From: Collinsella aerofaciens
Lineage (GTDB): Bacteria > Actinomycetota > Coriobacteriia > Coriobacteriales > Coriobacteriaceae
Direction of reading: 5' to 3'
Assembly: GCF_015670795.1 (NCBI RefSeq)
Contig: NZ_JADPCJ010000027.1
Coordinates: 1-35,155 of the forward strand
DNA length: 35,155 bases
A model generated the notes under the pieces. The model worked only from the letters and a program-made list of their open reading frames with translations, was not told where the DNA came from and searched no databases. Position numbers and translations under genes: made by a program. This document shows positions 15,076 to 23,695 of this stretch, piece by piece. Positions within the stretch are counted from its first letter, which is position 1. Each line of letters opens with the position of its first letter.

Positions 15076-16101
15076 ATGGTGAGGGGCAGCTTGATGCACG
15101 CGGCTCGGTTAGGTGCTGGGACCGCAGCGGTCATCGCCGTTTTGGGCCTGAGCGGATGCGCGTTCAACCCGCTGTCTACGTTCACGACTCCCACGATCGA
15201 CCAGATCGAGTACGAGACCGTCACGCCGGCGGTGTCGGACGATGCCCTGGTCACTCCCGGAACCCTGACGGTCGCCCTCGATACTTCCGATGCGCCGCAG
15301 GCCATGCAGGACGCCGACGGCGAGCTCACGGGGTATGCGGTTGACGCCGCCCGCGCCCTCGCAAGCCGCATGGGCCTTAAGGTCGCCTTTGTCGATGCGT
15401 CCTCGGCAGGTTCCGCGCTCGGCGACAAAAAGGCCGATATCTTTATCGGCGAGATTAACTCCACGGACGGGGACATTAGCTCGCTCGGCACCTGCCTGTA
15501 CGATGCCACTTCCGTGTTCGGTAAAACTAGCGATGGTGGGTCGCTAAGCGTTTCCACCGATACTCTTAACGCGTCTACTCTGGGTGTCCAAATGTCCTCG
15601 GCCTCGCAGGAGGCGCTTGCTAAGCAGAGCATCACCGCCAACCAAAAGACCTACTCCAACATCAACGAGTGCTTTGAGGCGCTCGAGTCCGGCGAGGTCG
15701 ACTATGTGATCTGCGACTCCACGGCCGGCGGCTACCTTGCACGCCTGATGAGCGAGGTCTCCTATGTCGGTGCGCTCGAGGCGCCCTCGACGCTTGGTGT
15801 TGCGGGCGCCTCGTCCAATGACGAACTGTGCCGTGCCGTGAGCGATGCCCTCGACGGTATTACGGCCGACGGCACGCTCGAGGCGGTCCACTCTGTCTGG
15901 TATGGCACGATGCCCTACGACCTCACCACTAAGACGGTTTCGGGCGCTAGCGTGCAGCCGGGTGACTCTGAGTCCAGTGAGACCATGTCCTCCGGCAGCG
16001 AGTCCTCCGATTCCAACAATGAGACCGCAGCCTCCGAGGATAAATCGTCCAGCCAGGAGGGCACTATCACCGACGACGACATTAACAAGCTCAATAGCTA
16101 G
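15076..16101 (+). CDS. extracellular solute-binding lipoprotein (SBP family 3, amino-acid type)
   Basis: The start is set at ATG 15076; ATG 15094 with GAGGGG before it is an alternative. A lipoprotein signal ends in the lipobox LSGC with the lipidated Cys at residue 28. The mature part follows the SBP_bac_3 plan: a PGTLTVALDTSD strand, a DGELTGYAVDAARALASRMG segment, and the second-lobe segment ECFEALESGEVDYVICDSTA. The last 50 or so residues are a Ser/Glu/Asp-rich tail. It would capture a polar amino acid or similar ligand at the cell surface. No permease or ATPase gene is beside it, so it is an orphan or serves a distant transporter. The open frame runs 127 codons further upstream, but that part does not look coding. 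Confidence 0.8.
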   Translation: MVRGSLMHAARLGAGTAAVIAVLGLSGCAFNPLSTFTTPTIDQIEYETVTPAVSDDALVTPGTLTVALDTSDAPQAMQDADGELTGYAVDAARALASRMGLKVAFVDASSAGSALGDKKADIFIGEINSTDGDISSLGTCLYDATSVFGKTSDGGSLSVSTDTLNASTLGVQMSSASQEALAKQSITANQKTYSNINECFEALESGEVDYVICDSTAGGYLARLMSEVSYVGALEAPSTLGVAGASSNDELCRAVSDALDGITADGTLEAVHSVWYGTMPYDLTTKTVSGASVQPGDSESSETMSSGSESSDSNNETAASEDKSSSQEGTITDDDINKLNS

Positions 16102-16115
16102 TTATTGCTAGGGGT

Positions 16116-16144
16116 GGCGTCTCCTATGCGCCAGGAGAGACGCC
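16116..16144 (+). terminator. first hairpin after the solute-binding protein gene
   Basis: GGCGTCTC pairs with GAGACGCC with a small internal bulge. Only a short CTCTT follows, so it is weaker than the next hairpin. Confidence 0.4.
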
Positions 16145-16167
16145 TCTTCACGGTTTCAACACGCATT

Positions 16168-16201
16168 GCCGGGCTTTCCCAACAGGGGAGCCCGGCTTTT
16201 T
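16168..16201 (+). terminator. Rho-independent terminator after the solute-binding protein gene
   Basis: GCCGGGCT pairs with AGCCCGGC, with an inner CCC/GGG, followed by TTTTT. Confidence 0.9.
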
Positions 16202-16273
16202 CGTTTCTATAAAACCAGCAGGTCAAAGACATTTTTTAGGTGCAAAACCAAAGTCGCCGTCGCCCTCCCATAG

Positions 16274-16297
16274 CGCACTTTGCCACAGAAAAGTGCG
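16274..16297. promoter_or_regulatory. hairpin in the hpf upstream region
   Basis: CGCACTT pairs with AAGTGCG around a 10-nt loop, 120 bp before hpf. No promoter hexamers are clear around it. It may be part of the hpf 5' leader or an operator. Confidence 0.3.
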
Positions 16298-16418
16298 AGA
16301 CTTCGGTATGCGGTATCAAGCAATCGTTATTCGGGTCTTTAGGAATCCGCGTGATTAAATGCACGGCAATGGGTACATAGCCAGTACAGTAAGTCCCCGA
16401 GGCAGATTGGAGCCACGT

Positions 16419-17003
16419 ATGGATATCAAGGTTTCTGGACGCAAGACGACGGTAACCGATGCTCTGCGTGCGCATGTGGATGAGAAGATCGGCGAGGCGC
16501 TCAAGGTTTTCGACATCGAGCCCATGACAGTCGACGTTGTACTTCGCTATGAGAAGAACCCCTCGAACCCCAACCCGGCAATCGTCGAGGTTACGGTTCG
16601 TGCCCGCGGTTCGGTGATCCGCGTTGCCGAGCACGGTGCAGATATGTACGCCGCCATCGACCTCTCCGCCGATAAGGTCACCCGCCAGCTGCGCAAGTTC
16701 AAGACCAAGGTCGTGGACAACCGCCAGGGCGGTGCCAGCGCAGCGGATGTCGCGCCGGTCGAGCGCGTCGAGGATCTGGCCGACCTGCTGCTGCCCGAGG
16801 AGGAGGACGACCTGCTCGTCCGCGAGAAGGTCATCGATGTCACCCCGATGACTGAGGAGCAGGCGCTGGTGCAGACCGATCTGCTCGGCCACGACTTCTA
16901 CGTGTTCGAGAACGCGACGACTGGCCTCATCAATGTGGTGTATCACCGTAAGAATGGTGGATATGGCATCATCAAGCCCCGCATCGAAACACTTGACGAG
17001 TAA
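16419..17003 (+). CDS. hpf: ribosome hibernation promoting factor, long form
   Basis: The ATG at 16419 (MDIKVSGRKTTVT) is the family's normal N-terminus and follows TTGGAG; a 20-codon upstream extension is rejected. The 194-aa protein has the S30AE domain at residues 1-100 or so, a variable linker, and the C-terminal dimerisation domain with GHDFYVFENATTGLINVVYHRKNGGYG (quoted in part here as the GHDFYVF and VVYHRKNGGYG blocks). Long HPF dimerises 70S ribosomes into inactive 100S particles in stationary phase. Confidence 0.95.
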   Translation: MDIKVSGRKTTVTDALRAHVDEKIGEALKVFDIEPMTVDVVLRYEKNPSNPNPAIVEVTVRARGSVIRVAEHGADMYAAIDLSADKVTRQLRKFKTKVVDNRQGGASAADVAPVERVEDLADLLLPEEEDDLLVREKVIDVTPMTEEQALVQTDLLGHDFYVFENATTGLINVVYHRKNGGYGIIKPRIETLDE

Positions 17004-17007
17004 AATA

Positions 17008-17029
17008 CGTTAACTTGCATGAGTTAACG
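17008..17029 (+). repeat. 8-bp hairpin after hpf
   Basis: CGTTAACT pairs with AGTTAACG around TGCATG, directly before the true terminator. It may be an operator or may protect the mRNA 3' end. Confidence 0.4.
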
Positions 17030-17032
17030 GTT

Positions 17033-17064
17033 GGCGGCCATCCCATGCGGGTGGCCGCCTTTTT
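17033..17064 (+). terminator. Rho-independent terminator after hpf
   Basis: GGCGGCCA pairs with TGGCCGCC, followed by TTTTT. Confidence 0.9.
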
Positions 17065-17082
17065 ACGTAAGGAGTCGCTTTG

Positions 17083-18036
17083 ATGGACAAGGCCGCATCC
17101 GCCGGTCATTCGAACCGTTGCCGCATCGTCGTCGATACCTGCTGCGACTTTAGCCCCGAGGTCGCCGCGAACCTTGATGTCGATATCCTGGGTTTCCCCT
17201 TCATTATCGATGGCGAGGAGCGCACGGATGACATCTGGTCGAGCATCACACCCAAGGAGTTCTACGACCGCATGCGCGCCGGTGCCCGCGTGTCCACCTC
17301 GGCTGTGTCGCTCGGTCGCTATATCGAGTTCTTTACCGAGTGCGCCAAAGAGGGCACGCCCACGGTCTACCTGTGCTTTACCTCGGCGCTGTCGTCGAGC
17401 TACAACTCCGCGTGCCAGGCGGCGGACGCCGTGCGTGCCGAGTATCCCAACTTTGAGCTCTACGTGGTCGACAACGCTCTGCCCTGCGCGACCGGCGCGC
17501 TCTTGGCGCTCGAGGCCGTGCGCCAGCGTTCGGCGGGACTGACCGCCACGCAGCTGGTCGATTGGGCAAACGAGGCCAAGACCTACGTGCACGGCTACTT
17601 TACGCTCGAGAGCTTCGACGCACTGGCTGCCGGCGGCCGCATTCCGCCCGCGGCGGCGCAGCTCACGGCAAAGCTCGACGTCAAGCCCGAGCTCTCCTAC
17701 GACCTGGCCGGCTCGCTGTCGCTGATCGGCGTCAACCGCGGCCGCAAGAAGGCGCTCAAGTCCATTCTCAAGTCGTTCCGCGAGAACTACGTGCCCGATC
17801 GCACCATGCCCATCGCCATCATGACGGCCGATGCCGAAAAGGATGGTGACTGGCTCGAAGCCGCCATCCGCAAGGAGGAGGGTTGCGCCGACGTCACGAT
17901 CATTCGCGGCTCCGTGGGTCCCACCATCGGCTCGCACGTGGGCCCCGGCATGGTGGGCTGCGCGTTTTGGGGTAAGAACCGCGCCGACAAGGCGTCGCTT
18001 TCCGACCGTATCGCCCGCCGCGTGCGCGGTCAGTAG
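17083..18036 (+). CDS. DegV/FakB-family fatty-acid-binding protein
   Basis: The 317-aa protein has the DegV pattern: IVVDTCCDFSPE at the N-terminus, an ISTSAVS-like segment (RVSTSAVSLGRYIEFF), FTSALSSSYNSA, and the AGGRIPPAAAQL stretch before the C-terminal lobe with RGRKKAL. Members bind a fatty acid, and FakB proteins present it to the kinase FakA. FakA is not nearby. A TTG directly before the ATG is an alternative start; AAGGAG serves either. Confidence 0.92.
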   Translation: MDKAASAGHSNRCRIVVDTCCDFSPEVAANLDVDILGFPFIIDGEERTDDIWSSITPKEFYDRMRAGARVSTSAVSLGRYIEFFTECAKEGTPTVYLCFTSALSSSYNSACQAADAVRAEYPNFELYVVDNALPCATGALLALEAVRQRSAGLTATQLVDWANEAKTYVHGYFTLESFDALAAGGRIPPAAAQLTAKLDVKPELSYDLAGSLSLIGVNRGRKKALKSILKSFRENYVPDRTMPIAIMTADAEKDGDWLEAAIRKEEGCADVTIIRGSVGPTIGSHVGPGMVGCAFWGKNRADKASLSDRIARRVRGQ

Positions 18037-18134
18037 GCAAGCGCTGCGTCCGTAATCGCCCTCGACTCACAGCCCAAACGCTGGCACCGAGTATTCAACC
18101 TGGTAACAACACCCAACCCAAAAGGAAAGGTTTC

Positions 18135-19214
18135 ATGGCAAACAAGCTCTCCGTCGCATTCATTGGCACCGGAATCATGGGTGCCCCCATCGCCGGCCAC
18201 ATTCTGGACGCCGGCTATCCCGTCACGGTCAACAACCGCACCAAGTCCAAGGCGGCGGCGCTTATCGAGCGTGGCGCCGTCTGGGCAGATACGCCGGCCG
18301 ATGCCGCGGCGAACGCCGATGTCGTCTTTACCATGGTGGGCTATCCCTCCGAGGTCGAGGCACTCTACCTGGCGGGCGACGGCCTGCTCGCGTGCACCAA
18401 GCCGGGTGCGGTCTTGATCGACCTCACCACGAGCTCGCCCGAGCTTGCCCGTGACATTGCCGAGGCCGCCCAGGTTTCTGGTCGCATGGCGTTTGACTGC
18501 CCCGTCACCGGCGGCGAGTCGGGCGCTATCGCCGGTACGCTCACGGCCATCGTGGGCGCTACCGAGAACGACATCGCGCCGGTCCGCGATATCCTTTCCA
18601 CCTTTGCGGCCAACATCTGCTGCTTCGATGGCGCCGGCAAGGGCCAGGCTGCCAAACTCGCCAACCAGGTGTCGCTGGGCGCCTGCATGGTCGGCATGGC
18701 GGACGCCATGGCATTTGCCGAGCTGAGCGGTCTTGACCTGGAGAAGACCCGCCAGATGATCCTGGGCGGCACCGGCAAGTCCGGCGCCATGGAGAGCCTG
18801 GCGCCCAAGGCGCTCGACGGCGACTACAAGCCCGGTTTTATGGTCGAGCACTTCATTAAGGACCTGCGCCTGGCGCTCGCTTACGCCGACGATCGCGAGC
18901 TCGCGCTGCCCGGTGCCGACGTGGCCTTTACGCTCTACGATATGCTCGACGCCATCGGTGGCGCCAAGCTGGGCACCCAGGCCATCACGGTACTCTACAA
19001 GGAGGAGGCCGACGCCATCGCCGCCGGTCTGGACTGGTCGCAGTATCGCCCCGAGGAGCATGGTGCCCACGAGGACGGCTGCGGTTGCGGCGAGCACGGC
19101 GACGACCACGAGTGCGGTTGCGGCCACCACCACGGCGAGGACCACGAGTGCTGCGGCGGCCACGGCCATGACGACGGCCACGAGTGCTGCTGCGGCCACC
19201 ATCACGAGGAGTAG
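18135..19214 (+). CDS. beta-hydroxyacid dehydrogenase (3-hydroxyisobutyrate dehydrogenase family) with Cys/His-rich tail
   Basis: Residues 1 to about 300 form a complete enzyme. The Rossmann motif is FIGTGIMGAPIAG, the substrate motif DCPVTGGESGAIAG, and the catalytic Lys is K174 in GAGKGQAAKLANQ. Such enzymes oxidise 3-hydroxyisobutyrate, tartronate semialdehyde partners or related hydroxyacids with NAD(P). The substrate is not predictable here. The last 56 residues (304-359) hold 14 His and 9 Cys in loose repeats of DHECxCGHHH type, a probable metal-binding tail not found in standard family members. The tail stays in frame to a stop; the next gene's binding site (GAGGAG) overlaps its last codons, so a frameshift artefact is unlikely. 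RBS AAAGGAAAGG. Confidence 0.88.
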   Translation: MANKLSVAFIGTGIMGAPIAGHILDAGYPVTVNNRTKSKAAALIERGAVWADTPADAAANADVVFTMVGYPSEVEALYLAGDGLLACTKPGAVLIDLTTSSPELARDIAEAAQVSGRMAFDCPVTGGESGAIAGTLTAIVGATENDIAPVRDILSTFAANICCFDGAGKGQAAKLANQVSLGACMVGMADAMAFAELSGLDLEKTRQMILGGTGKSGAMESLAPKALDGDYKPGFMVEHFIKDLRLALAYADDRELALPGADVAFTLYDMLDAIGGAKLGTQAITVLYKEEADAIAAGLDWSQYRPEEHGAHEDGCGCGEHGDDHECGCGHHHGEDHECCGGHGHDDGHECCCGHHHEE

Positions 19215-19219
19215 CGACC

Positions 19220-19648
19220 ATGAGCTGGACGTTCGTGGTGCTTGCGCTGGTGCTCTTTCTCTTTGCGATCTACATCGGCTTTTTGTGCGGCCAGTGGGCG
19301 TGCGAAAAGCGCGTCATCACCAAACGCGACTACTGGATCGCCAATTTTGTAGGTGCGGCGGCAGTCGTCCTGCTAACCTGGGTGTTCTCGCTGTTCCCGC
19401 TGGTGCAGTTTGCGCCGATCGGCTGGCTCGGCGGCTTTATCGCCGGCCTTAAGATGAGCTTTGGCGAGTCCGTCGGCCCGTGGCGCAAGCACGACGAGGT
19501 CTTTAACGTCAACAAGGCACACCGCGCCGCCGCCGATGCAGGCGACGCCGAGGAGCGCCGCCGCGCGCGTCACAATGGCGCGGCCGACCGACAGCTCATC
19601 TCGGTCACCGATGACAGCAAGGGTGCTGGCAAGCACGCTAAGAAATAG
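19220..19648 (+). CDS. small two-span membrane protein of unknown function
   Basis: The ATG at 19220 follows GAGGAG that lies in the end of the dehydrogenase gene. The 142-aa protein has two transmembrane helices (about 3-23 and 36-57) and then a soluble, charged C-terminal region rich in Arg, Ala and Asp. The family is not recognised. It sits in a tight row (dehydrogenase, this gene, HEAT-like protein, isocitrate dehydrogenase) with gaps under 20 nt, so one transcript is likely. Confidence 0.75.
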   Translation: MSWTFVVLALVLFLFAIYIGFLCGQWACEKRVITKRDYWIANFVGAAAVVLLTWVFSLFPLVQFAPIGWLGGFIAGLKMSFGESVGPWRKHDEVFNVNKAHRAAADAGDAEERRRARHNGAADRQLISVTDDSKGAGKHAKK

Positions 19649-19663
19649 TAAGAAGAGGTAACT

Positions 19664-20362
19664 ATGGCAGAAAACAAGGAAGAACAGCTCACCGATGAGG
19701 AGCTGGCACAGCTTCAGCTGGCAGAGGAGAACGAGAACGCCGTCGACCGTCTGGTCAAGGAGCTCGGCTGCCCCACGCGCCGTATCCGCCAGTTTGCCGC
19801 CCGCGTGCTGCACCTGCTCGCCGAGCGCGATCCACAGCGCGTCGTGCCCTGCGTGCCCGCGCTGATCGAGGCACTCGACCGCCCCGAGGCTCAGACCCGC
19901 TGGGAGGCCCTCGATGCCCTGGCGGCGCTCGCCACCACCTGCCCCGAGCAGCTGGGCGATGCCTTTGAGGGCGCCGAGACCGCGCTGTTCGACGAGATTT
20001 CCTCCACGCTGCGCTATGCCGCCTTCCGTCTGCTGTGCGTGTGGGGCGCCACGAGCGTCGAGCGCTCGCGCGAGGCTTGGCCCATCCTGGACGAGGCCAT
20101 CCAGTGCTACCACGGCGACCTCGAGTATCGCGATATGCTCGGTTGCCTGTACGAGTTTGGCCAGGGCGAGATTGACGCCGAGGTCGCCGAGAAGCTCGCG
20201 CTGCGCCTTAAGTTCGACGCCGAGAACGGCAAGGGCAGCTATCTCAAGGCCCGTTCGAGCGAGATTTGCGAAATGCTTGTTAAACGTTTTGGCCTGGATC
20301 TCTCCAAAAAGAAGAAGCGTGCTAGCGTTAAAAAATCTGACGACGCCGAAGACGAGGAGTAA
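19664..20362 (+). CDS. HEAT-like helical repeat protein of unknown function
   Basis: The 232-aa protein is almost all helical. Residues 25 to about 130 show helix pairs of HEAT/Armadillo type (RQFAARVLHLLAERDP, ALIEALDRPEAQTRWEALDALAALA). The tail is Lys-rich, then acidic (KKKKRASVKKSDDAEDEE). Proteins of this kind are binding scaffolds, and no catalytic motif is visible. AAGAGG precedes the ATG. It ends 6 nt before the isocitrate dehydrogenase gene. Confidence 0.75.
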   Translation: MAENKEEQLTDEELAQLQLAEENENAVDRLVKELGCPTRRIRQFAARVLHLLAERDPQRVVPCVPALIEALDRPEAQTRWEALDALAALATTCPEQLGDAFEGAETALFDEISSTLRYAAFRLLCVWGATSVERSREAWPILDEAIQCYHGDLEYRDMLGCLYEFGQGEIDAEVAEKLALRLKFDAENGKGSYLKARSSEICEMLVKRFGLDLSKKKKRASVKKSDDAEDEE

Positions 20363-20368
20363 CAGATT

Positions 20369-21454
20369 ATGGCGCACGATGTAGTCCTGATTCCCGGTGA
20401 CGGTATCGGTCCCGAGATTACGCAGGCCATGCGCCGCGTGGTCGAGGCCACCGGTGTCCAGATCAACTGGAACGTCCAGGAGGCCGGCGCCGGCGTCATG
20501 GACGAGTTTGGCACGCCGCTTCCCCAGCACGTGCTCGACGCGGTTGCCGAGACCAAGGTTGCCATCAAGGGGCCCATCACCACGCCGGTCGGCACGGGTT
20601 TCCGCAGCGTCAACGTGGCACTGCGCAAGCACTTCGACCTGTACGCCTGCGTGCGCCCCTGCCTGTCGCAGCCGGGCGACGGCTCGCGCTTCCGCGACGT
20701 CGACCTGGTCATCGTGCGCGAGAACACCGAGGACCTCTACGCCGGCATCGAGTTCGATGAGGGCGCTGCCGAGGTTGAGGAGCTCTCGCAGCTTGTCGAG
20801 CGCTCGGGTCAGAAGACCTTCGCCGCTGATTCCGCCATTTCAATCAAGCCGATCTCCATCGCCAAGAGCCGCCGCATTGTGGAGTATGCCTTTGAGTATG
20901 CCCGCCGCTGCGGCCGCAAAAAGGTGACGGCCGTGCATAAGGCCAACATCATGAAGGCGACCGACGGCCTGTTCCTGCGCGTGGCGCGCGAGGTGGCCGC
21001 CAACTATCCCGATATCGAGTTCAACGACAAGATCGTCGACGCCACCTGCATGGGTCTGGTCCAGAACCCCAACGACTTCGATGTCCTGGTGCTGCCCAAC
21101 CTGTACGGCGATATCGTGAGCGACCTGTGCGCCGGCCTGGTGGGCGGCTTAGGCATGGCCCCCGGCTCCAACATCGGTGCCGACTGCGCCATCTTCGAGG
21201 CAACGCACGGCTCCGCGCCCGATATCGCGGGCCAGGATATTGCCAACCCCACGGCCGAGATCCTCTCTGCTGCGATGATGCTCGATCACCTGGGCGAGAA
21301 CGACGCTGCCAATCGCATTCGCGCCGCCGTCTCTGCCACGCTCGACGAGGGCGAGCAAGTCACCGGTGACGTGCGCCGTGCCCAGACCGGCTCCGTTGAG
21401 GGCGCCGTGGGCACGCAGGCCTTTGCCGATGCCGTTATCGCGCACCTGGCCTAA
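20369..21454 (+). CDS. isocitrate dehydrogenase, NAD-type, of the isocitrate/isopropylmalate dehydrogenase family
   Basis: The 361-aa protein starts with [13 protein letters not shown]. Its [22 protein letters not shown] region (quoted in part: [18 protein letters not shown]) has the Ser and Asn that contact isocitrate in isocitrate dehydrogenases and differ from isopropylmalate dehydrogenases. [13 protein letters not shown], the HKANIMK lysine, [15 protein letters not shown] and [15 protein letters not shown] complete the pattern. The short length and cofactor loop fit NAD rather than NADP. It gives 2-oxoglutarate for glutamate synthesis. Homoisocitrate dehydrogenase is the main alternative. 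Confidence 0.85.
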   Translation: MAHDVVLIPGDGIGPEITQAMRRVVEATGVQINWNVQEAGAGVMDEFGTPLPQHVLDAVAETKVAIKGPITTPVGTGFRSVNVALRKHFDLYACVRPCLSQPGDGSRFRDVDLVIVRENTEDLYAGIEFDEGAAEVEELSQLVERSGQKTFAADSAISIKPISIAKSRRIVEYAFEYARRCGRKKVTAVHKANIMKATDGLFLRVAREVAANYPDIEFNDKIVDATCMGLVQNPNDFDVLVLPNLYGDIVSDLCAGLVGGLGMAPGSNIGADCAIFEATHGSAPDIAGQDIANPTAEILSAAMMLDHLGENDAANRIRAAVSATLDEGEQVTGDVRRAQTGSVEGAVGTQAFADAVIAHLA

Positions 21455-21513
21455 GGTATGCACGCTGCAAACGCCTAAATAGTACTTAAGTGTTTGCGTA
21501 TAACCTAAGAATC

Positions 21514-21542
21514 AATACGCCCGGCGCTCTGTCGGGCGTATT
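21514..21542 (+). terminator. hairpin after the isocitrate dehydrogenase gene
   Basis: AATACGCCCG pairs with CGGGCGTATT, a 10-bp perfect stem with a 9-nt loop. The T-run is short (TTCTATT), so it is a likely but not ideal terminator. Confidence 0.65.
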
Positions 21543-21580
21543 CTATTGAGGACTATGTTTCCTAACAAGGAGTAACTGAT

Positions 21581-22666
21581 ATGGGTCTGATTCAAAAGAA
21601 GGACGAGAAGGACGAGATCGACGGCATCCAGATCATCGAGCGCGGCGAAGGCCCCGACGGTGATGAGGACGAGAAGATCGACCTGGTCGCCGGCACGTCT
21701 GCCGAACATATCGCCGCCGGCACGACTGCCGAGGAGGAGGACGCTCGCCTGGAGGCAAAGATCGCCGCCGACGCCGCCGACGAGAACCTTATGCCCGAGG
21801 AGCAGGACGAGGACGACGACTCCGATGCGGACGACCATGCATCCAAGCACAAGAAGACGATGATCGCCGCCTTCGTGGTCGCAGTCGTGATCGCTGCGGT
21901 GGTCGGCTTCTTTATTGGCGATGGCGGCTTTGGCGGCAAGGGCGTCGGCTCGGCGACCCTGACCGAGGACCAGCTCGATTCGACCGTGGCAAGCTATAGC
22001 TACAACGGCAAGAAGAGCGACATCACCGTGCGTGAGGCCATCGAGAGCCAGTACAGCCTCGACACCGTCAAGGATAGCGATGGCAACTACACCGCTCCGT
22101 CTGCCGACGTTATCCTGTCCTACGTGCGCAACCAGATTCTGCTGGACGCTGCCGAGGACGAGGGCATTACCGTTTCTTCCAAGGAAATGAAGCAGTACGC
22201 CGAGGATTCCATCGGCACCTCCGACTACAAGACCATGGCCACGCAGTACGGTGTTTCCAAGGACCAGGCCAAGCAGATCGTCCGCCAGTCCGCGACGCTG
22301 CAGAAGCTCTACAAGAAGAAGGTGGGCGATAGCTCCGCAAGCATGCCGACCGCCCCGACCGAGCCTGCTGACGGCAACGAGGAGACCGCGAGCAAGGACT
22401 ACGCCGACTACATCATCAACCTTGCCGGCGATGAGTGGGATAGCTCAAAGGGCACCTGGAAGGACGCCGACAGCACCTATGCTAAGGCGTTCGCCGACGA
22501 TGCCTTTACGGCCGATAGCGCAACCTATAAGCAGGCCATGACCGCCTATTACACCGCCTACCAGCAGTACTCTTCGCAGGCTTCGAGCGCCAGCTCCAAG
22601 TGGACCGAGTATGCTAACGGTCTCTACGCCAAGGCCAACATCAGCATCTACGGCCTGTTTGCGTAA
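21581..22666 (+). CDS. membrane-anchored SurA-N-like protein
   Basis: The 361-aa protein has a long acidic cytosolic region (1-90), one transmembrane helix (about 93-113) and an extracytoplasmic part. From residue 125 the pattern ITVREAIESQY..ILSYVRNQILLDAAEDEGITVSSKEMKQYAED (quoted here in broken form) resembles the helical SurA/PrsA/trigger-factor N-terminal domain. No PPIase domain follows; the rest is a Ser/Ala/Tyr/Asp-rich helical stretch. It may bind unfolded exported proteins. AAGGAG precedes the ATG. It is a single gene between two hairpins. Confidence 0.75.
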   Translation: MGLIQKKDEKDEIDGIQIIERGEGPDGDEDEKIDLVAGTSAEHIAAGTTAEEEDARLEAKIAADAADENLMPEEQDEDDDSDADDHASKHKKTMIAAFVVAVVIAAVVGFFIGDGGFGGKGVGSATLTEDQLDSTVASYSYNGKKSDITVREAIESQYSLDTVKDSDGNYTAPSADVILSYVRNQILLDAAEDEGITVSSKEMKQYAEDSIGTSDYKTMATQYGVSKDQAKQIVRQSATLQKLYKKKVGDSSASMPTAPTEPADGNEETASKDYADYIINLAGDEWDSSKGTWKDADSTYAKAFADDAFTADSATYKQAMTAYYTAYQQYSSQASSASSKWTEYANGLYAKANISIYGLFA

Positions 22667-22709
22667 GGCTTGCCCGAGCTTTCGAGCGCGAAGTCGAAAT
22701 ATCTGATTG

Positions 22710-22744
22710 AGCCCGCTAGAACGCATCGTTCTGGCGGGCTATTT
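22710..22744. terminator. terminator between convergent genes
   Basis: AGCCCGC and AGAAC pair with GTTCT and GCGGGCT (one T-G pair inside), then ATTT. It lies between the SurA-like gene and the minus-strand regulator and may serve both. Confidence 0.75.
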
Positions 22745-22773
22745 GCGTTTAGGCGCTGGTGGCTAAATTATGC

Positions 22774-23013
22774 CTATGAATCTTTAAGTCCAAAAAGATT
22801 ATCGGCTTCATCGTCAGGCATATATTCCAGCACATCGCCCGGTTGGCAGTCGAGTGCCCGGCATATCGCGTCAAGAGTTGAAAAGCGCACGGCAGAAACC
22901 TTGCCCGTCTTGATGCGCGACATATTGACCTGGGAGATACCCACGCGTTCCGCAAGCTCTTTGGATGAGATCTTGCGTTCGGCAAGCATGCGGTCGAGCC
23001 GCAGAATAATCAT
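22774..23013 (-). CDS. XRE-family HTH regulator (YozG-like)
   Basis: The 79-aa protein is one Cro/CI-type helix-turn-helix domain: LAERVGISQVNMSRIKTGKV covers the turn and recognition helix, and the end is acidic. AGGGGG precedes the ATG. It starts 9 nt after the DUF2975 membrane protein gene, a pairing that is common in Firmicutes and Actinobacteria. It probably represses its own operon at the TTTATCG repeats at 23709-23727. Confidence 0.88.
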   Translation of the reverse strand: MIILRLDRMLAERKISSKELAERVGISQVNMSRIKTGKVSAVRFSTLDAICRALDCQPGDVLEYMPDDEADNLFGLKDS

Positions 23014-23022
23014 GGATTCCCC

Positions 23023-23661
23023 CTAGAGCAACTCGTCATCTTGTTTTTGCAGGATATACCCGTAGCGGAAGATGCTGGCAATCAGGCAAATAATCAGGCC
23101 TGCAAAGAGCATGGAGGGCTCGAATAACTGGCCGACGAACGCATCGGTAAAGCTGCCGCCAAATCCCGAGAGTATCATTCCCGTGATTACGGCGCCAAGA
23201 AGCCTCACGGCAACGCCGCCGATAAGGAATAAATGTCCTACTCGACGAAGTGTCTGGTTACATTCAAGGTCAAAGGGCCTGCCTTCCTTTTCAATGTTGA
23301 AGAAAAGCCTGCGCACGCTTATCGCGATGGTAAGCGCGAGGCATGTCATCAAGAGGCTCCCTATGGCAGTGTGACCATCGTGTGCGACGAGCATAAGTGG
23401 GGCCTGCGCATCGGTACCGACGATAGCAAGGCACGGCCCTTCGCCGGCTTGAAGTTCTACGGATTGGAGACACGAGCCTTGGGAGAGGCCAGGCAATATG
23501 AGTAGAAGGTCAATCGCAATGACTGCGAGGAGCCCCAGAGCGAGCGCGGTGGTAATGCAGATCGTGGCCCATTTGCAGATGCGAGCGAGCTTCCTCAGTT
23601 TGGCTACCGTCTGTTCGCGGCTGATGGTTTCATTCGATAAAGACGCGTTTCGATGGACCAT
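23023..23661 (-). CDS. DUF2975-type membrane protein
   Basis: The ATG at 23659-23661 is chosen for the TTGGAGGGG before it; a 28-codon longer frame upstream runs into the promoter. The 212-aa protein has four predicted transmembrane helices, with FNIEKEGRPFDLECNQTLRRVGHLFL between spans 2 and 3 (quoted: RRVGHLFLIGG), the family's most conserved stretch. The function is unknown. It is co-transcribed with the XRE gene. Confidence 0.8.
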   Translation of the reverse strand: MVHRNASLSNETISREQTVAKLRKLARICKWATICITTALALGLLAVIAIDLLLILPGLSQGSCLQSVELQAGEGPCLAIVGTDAQAPLMLVAHDGHTAIGSLLMTCLALTIAISVRRLFFNIEKEGRPFDLECNQTLRRVGHLFLIGGVAVRLLGAVITGMILSGFGGSFTDAFVGQLFEPSMLFAGLIICLIASIFRYGYILQKQDDELL

Positions 23662-23695
23662 AACCCCTCCAATCGGCGTTTTGGATGATACTTGT

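Noticed and set aside
19044..19214. Cys/His-rich tail as a frameshift artefact
   Set aside because: The frame is continuous, the repeats are coherent at the protein level, and the stop lies next to a correctly spaced following gene.
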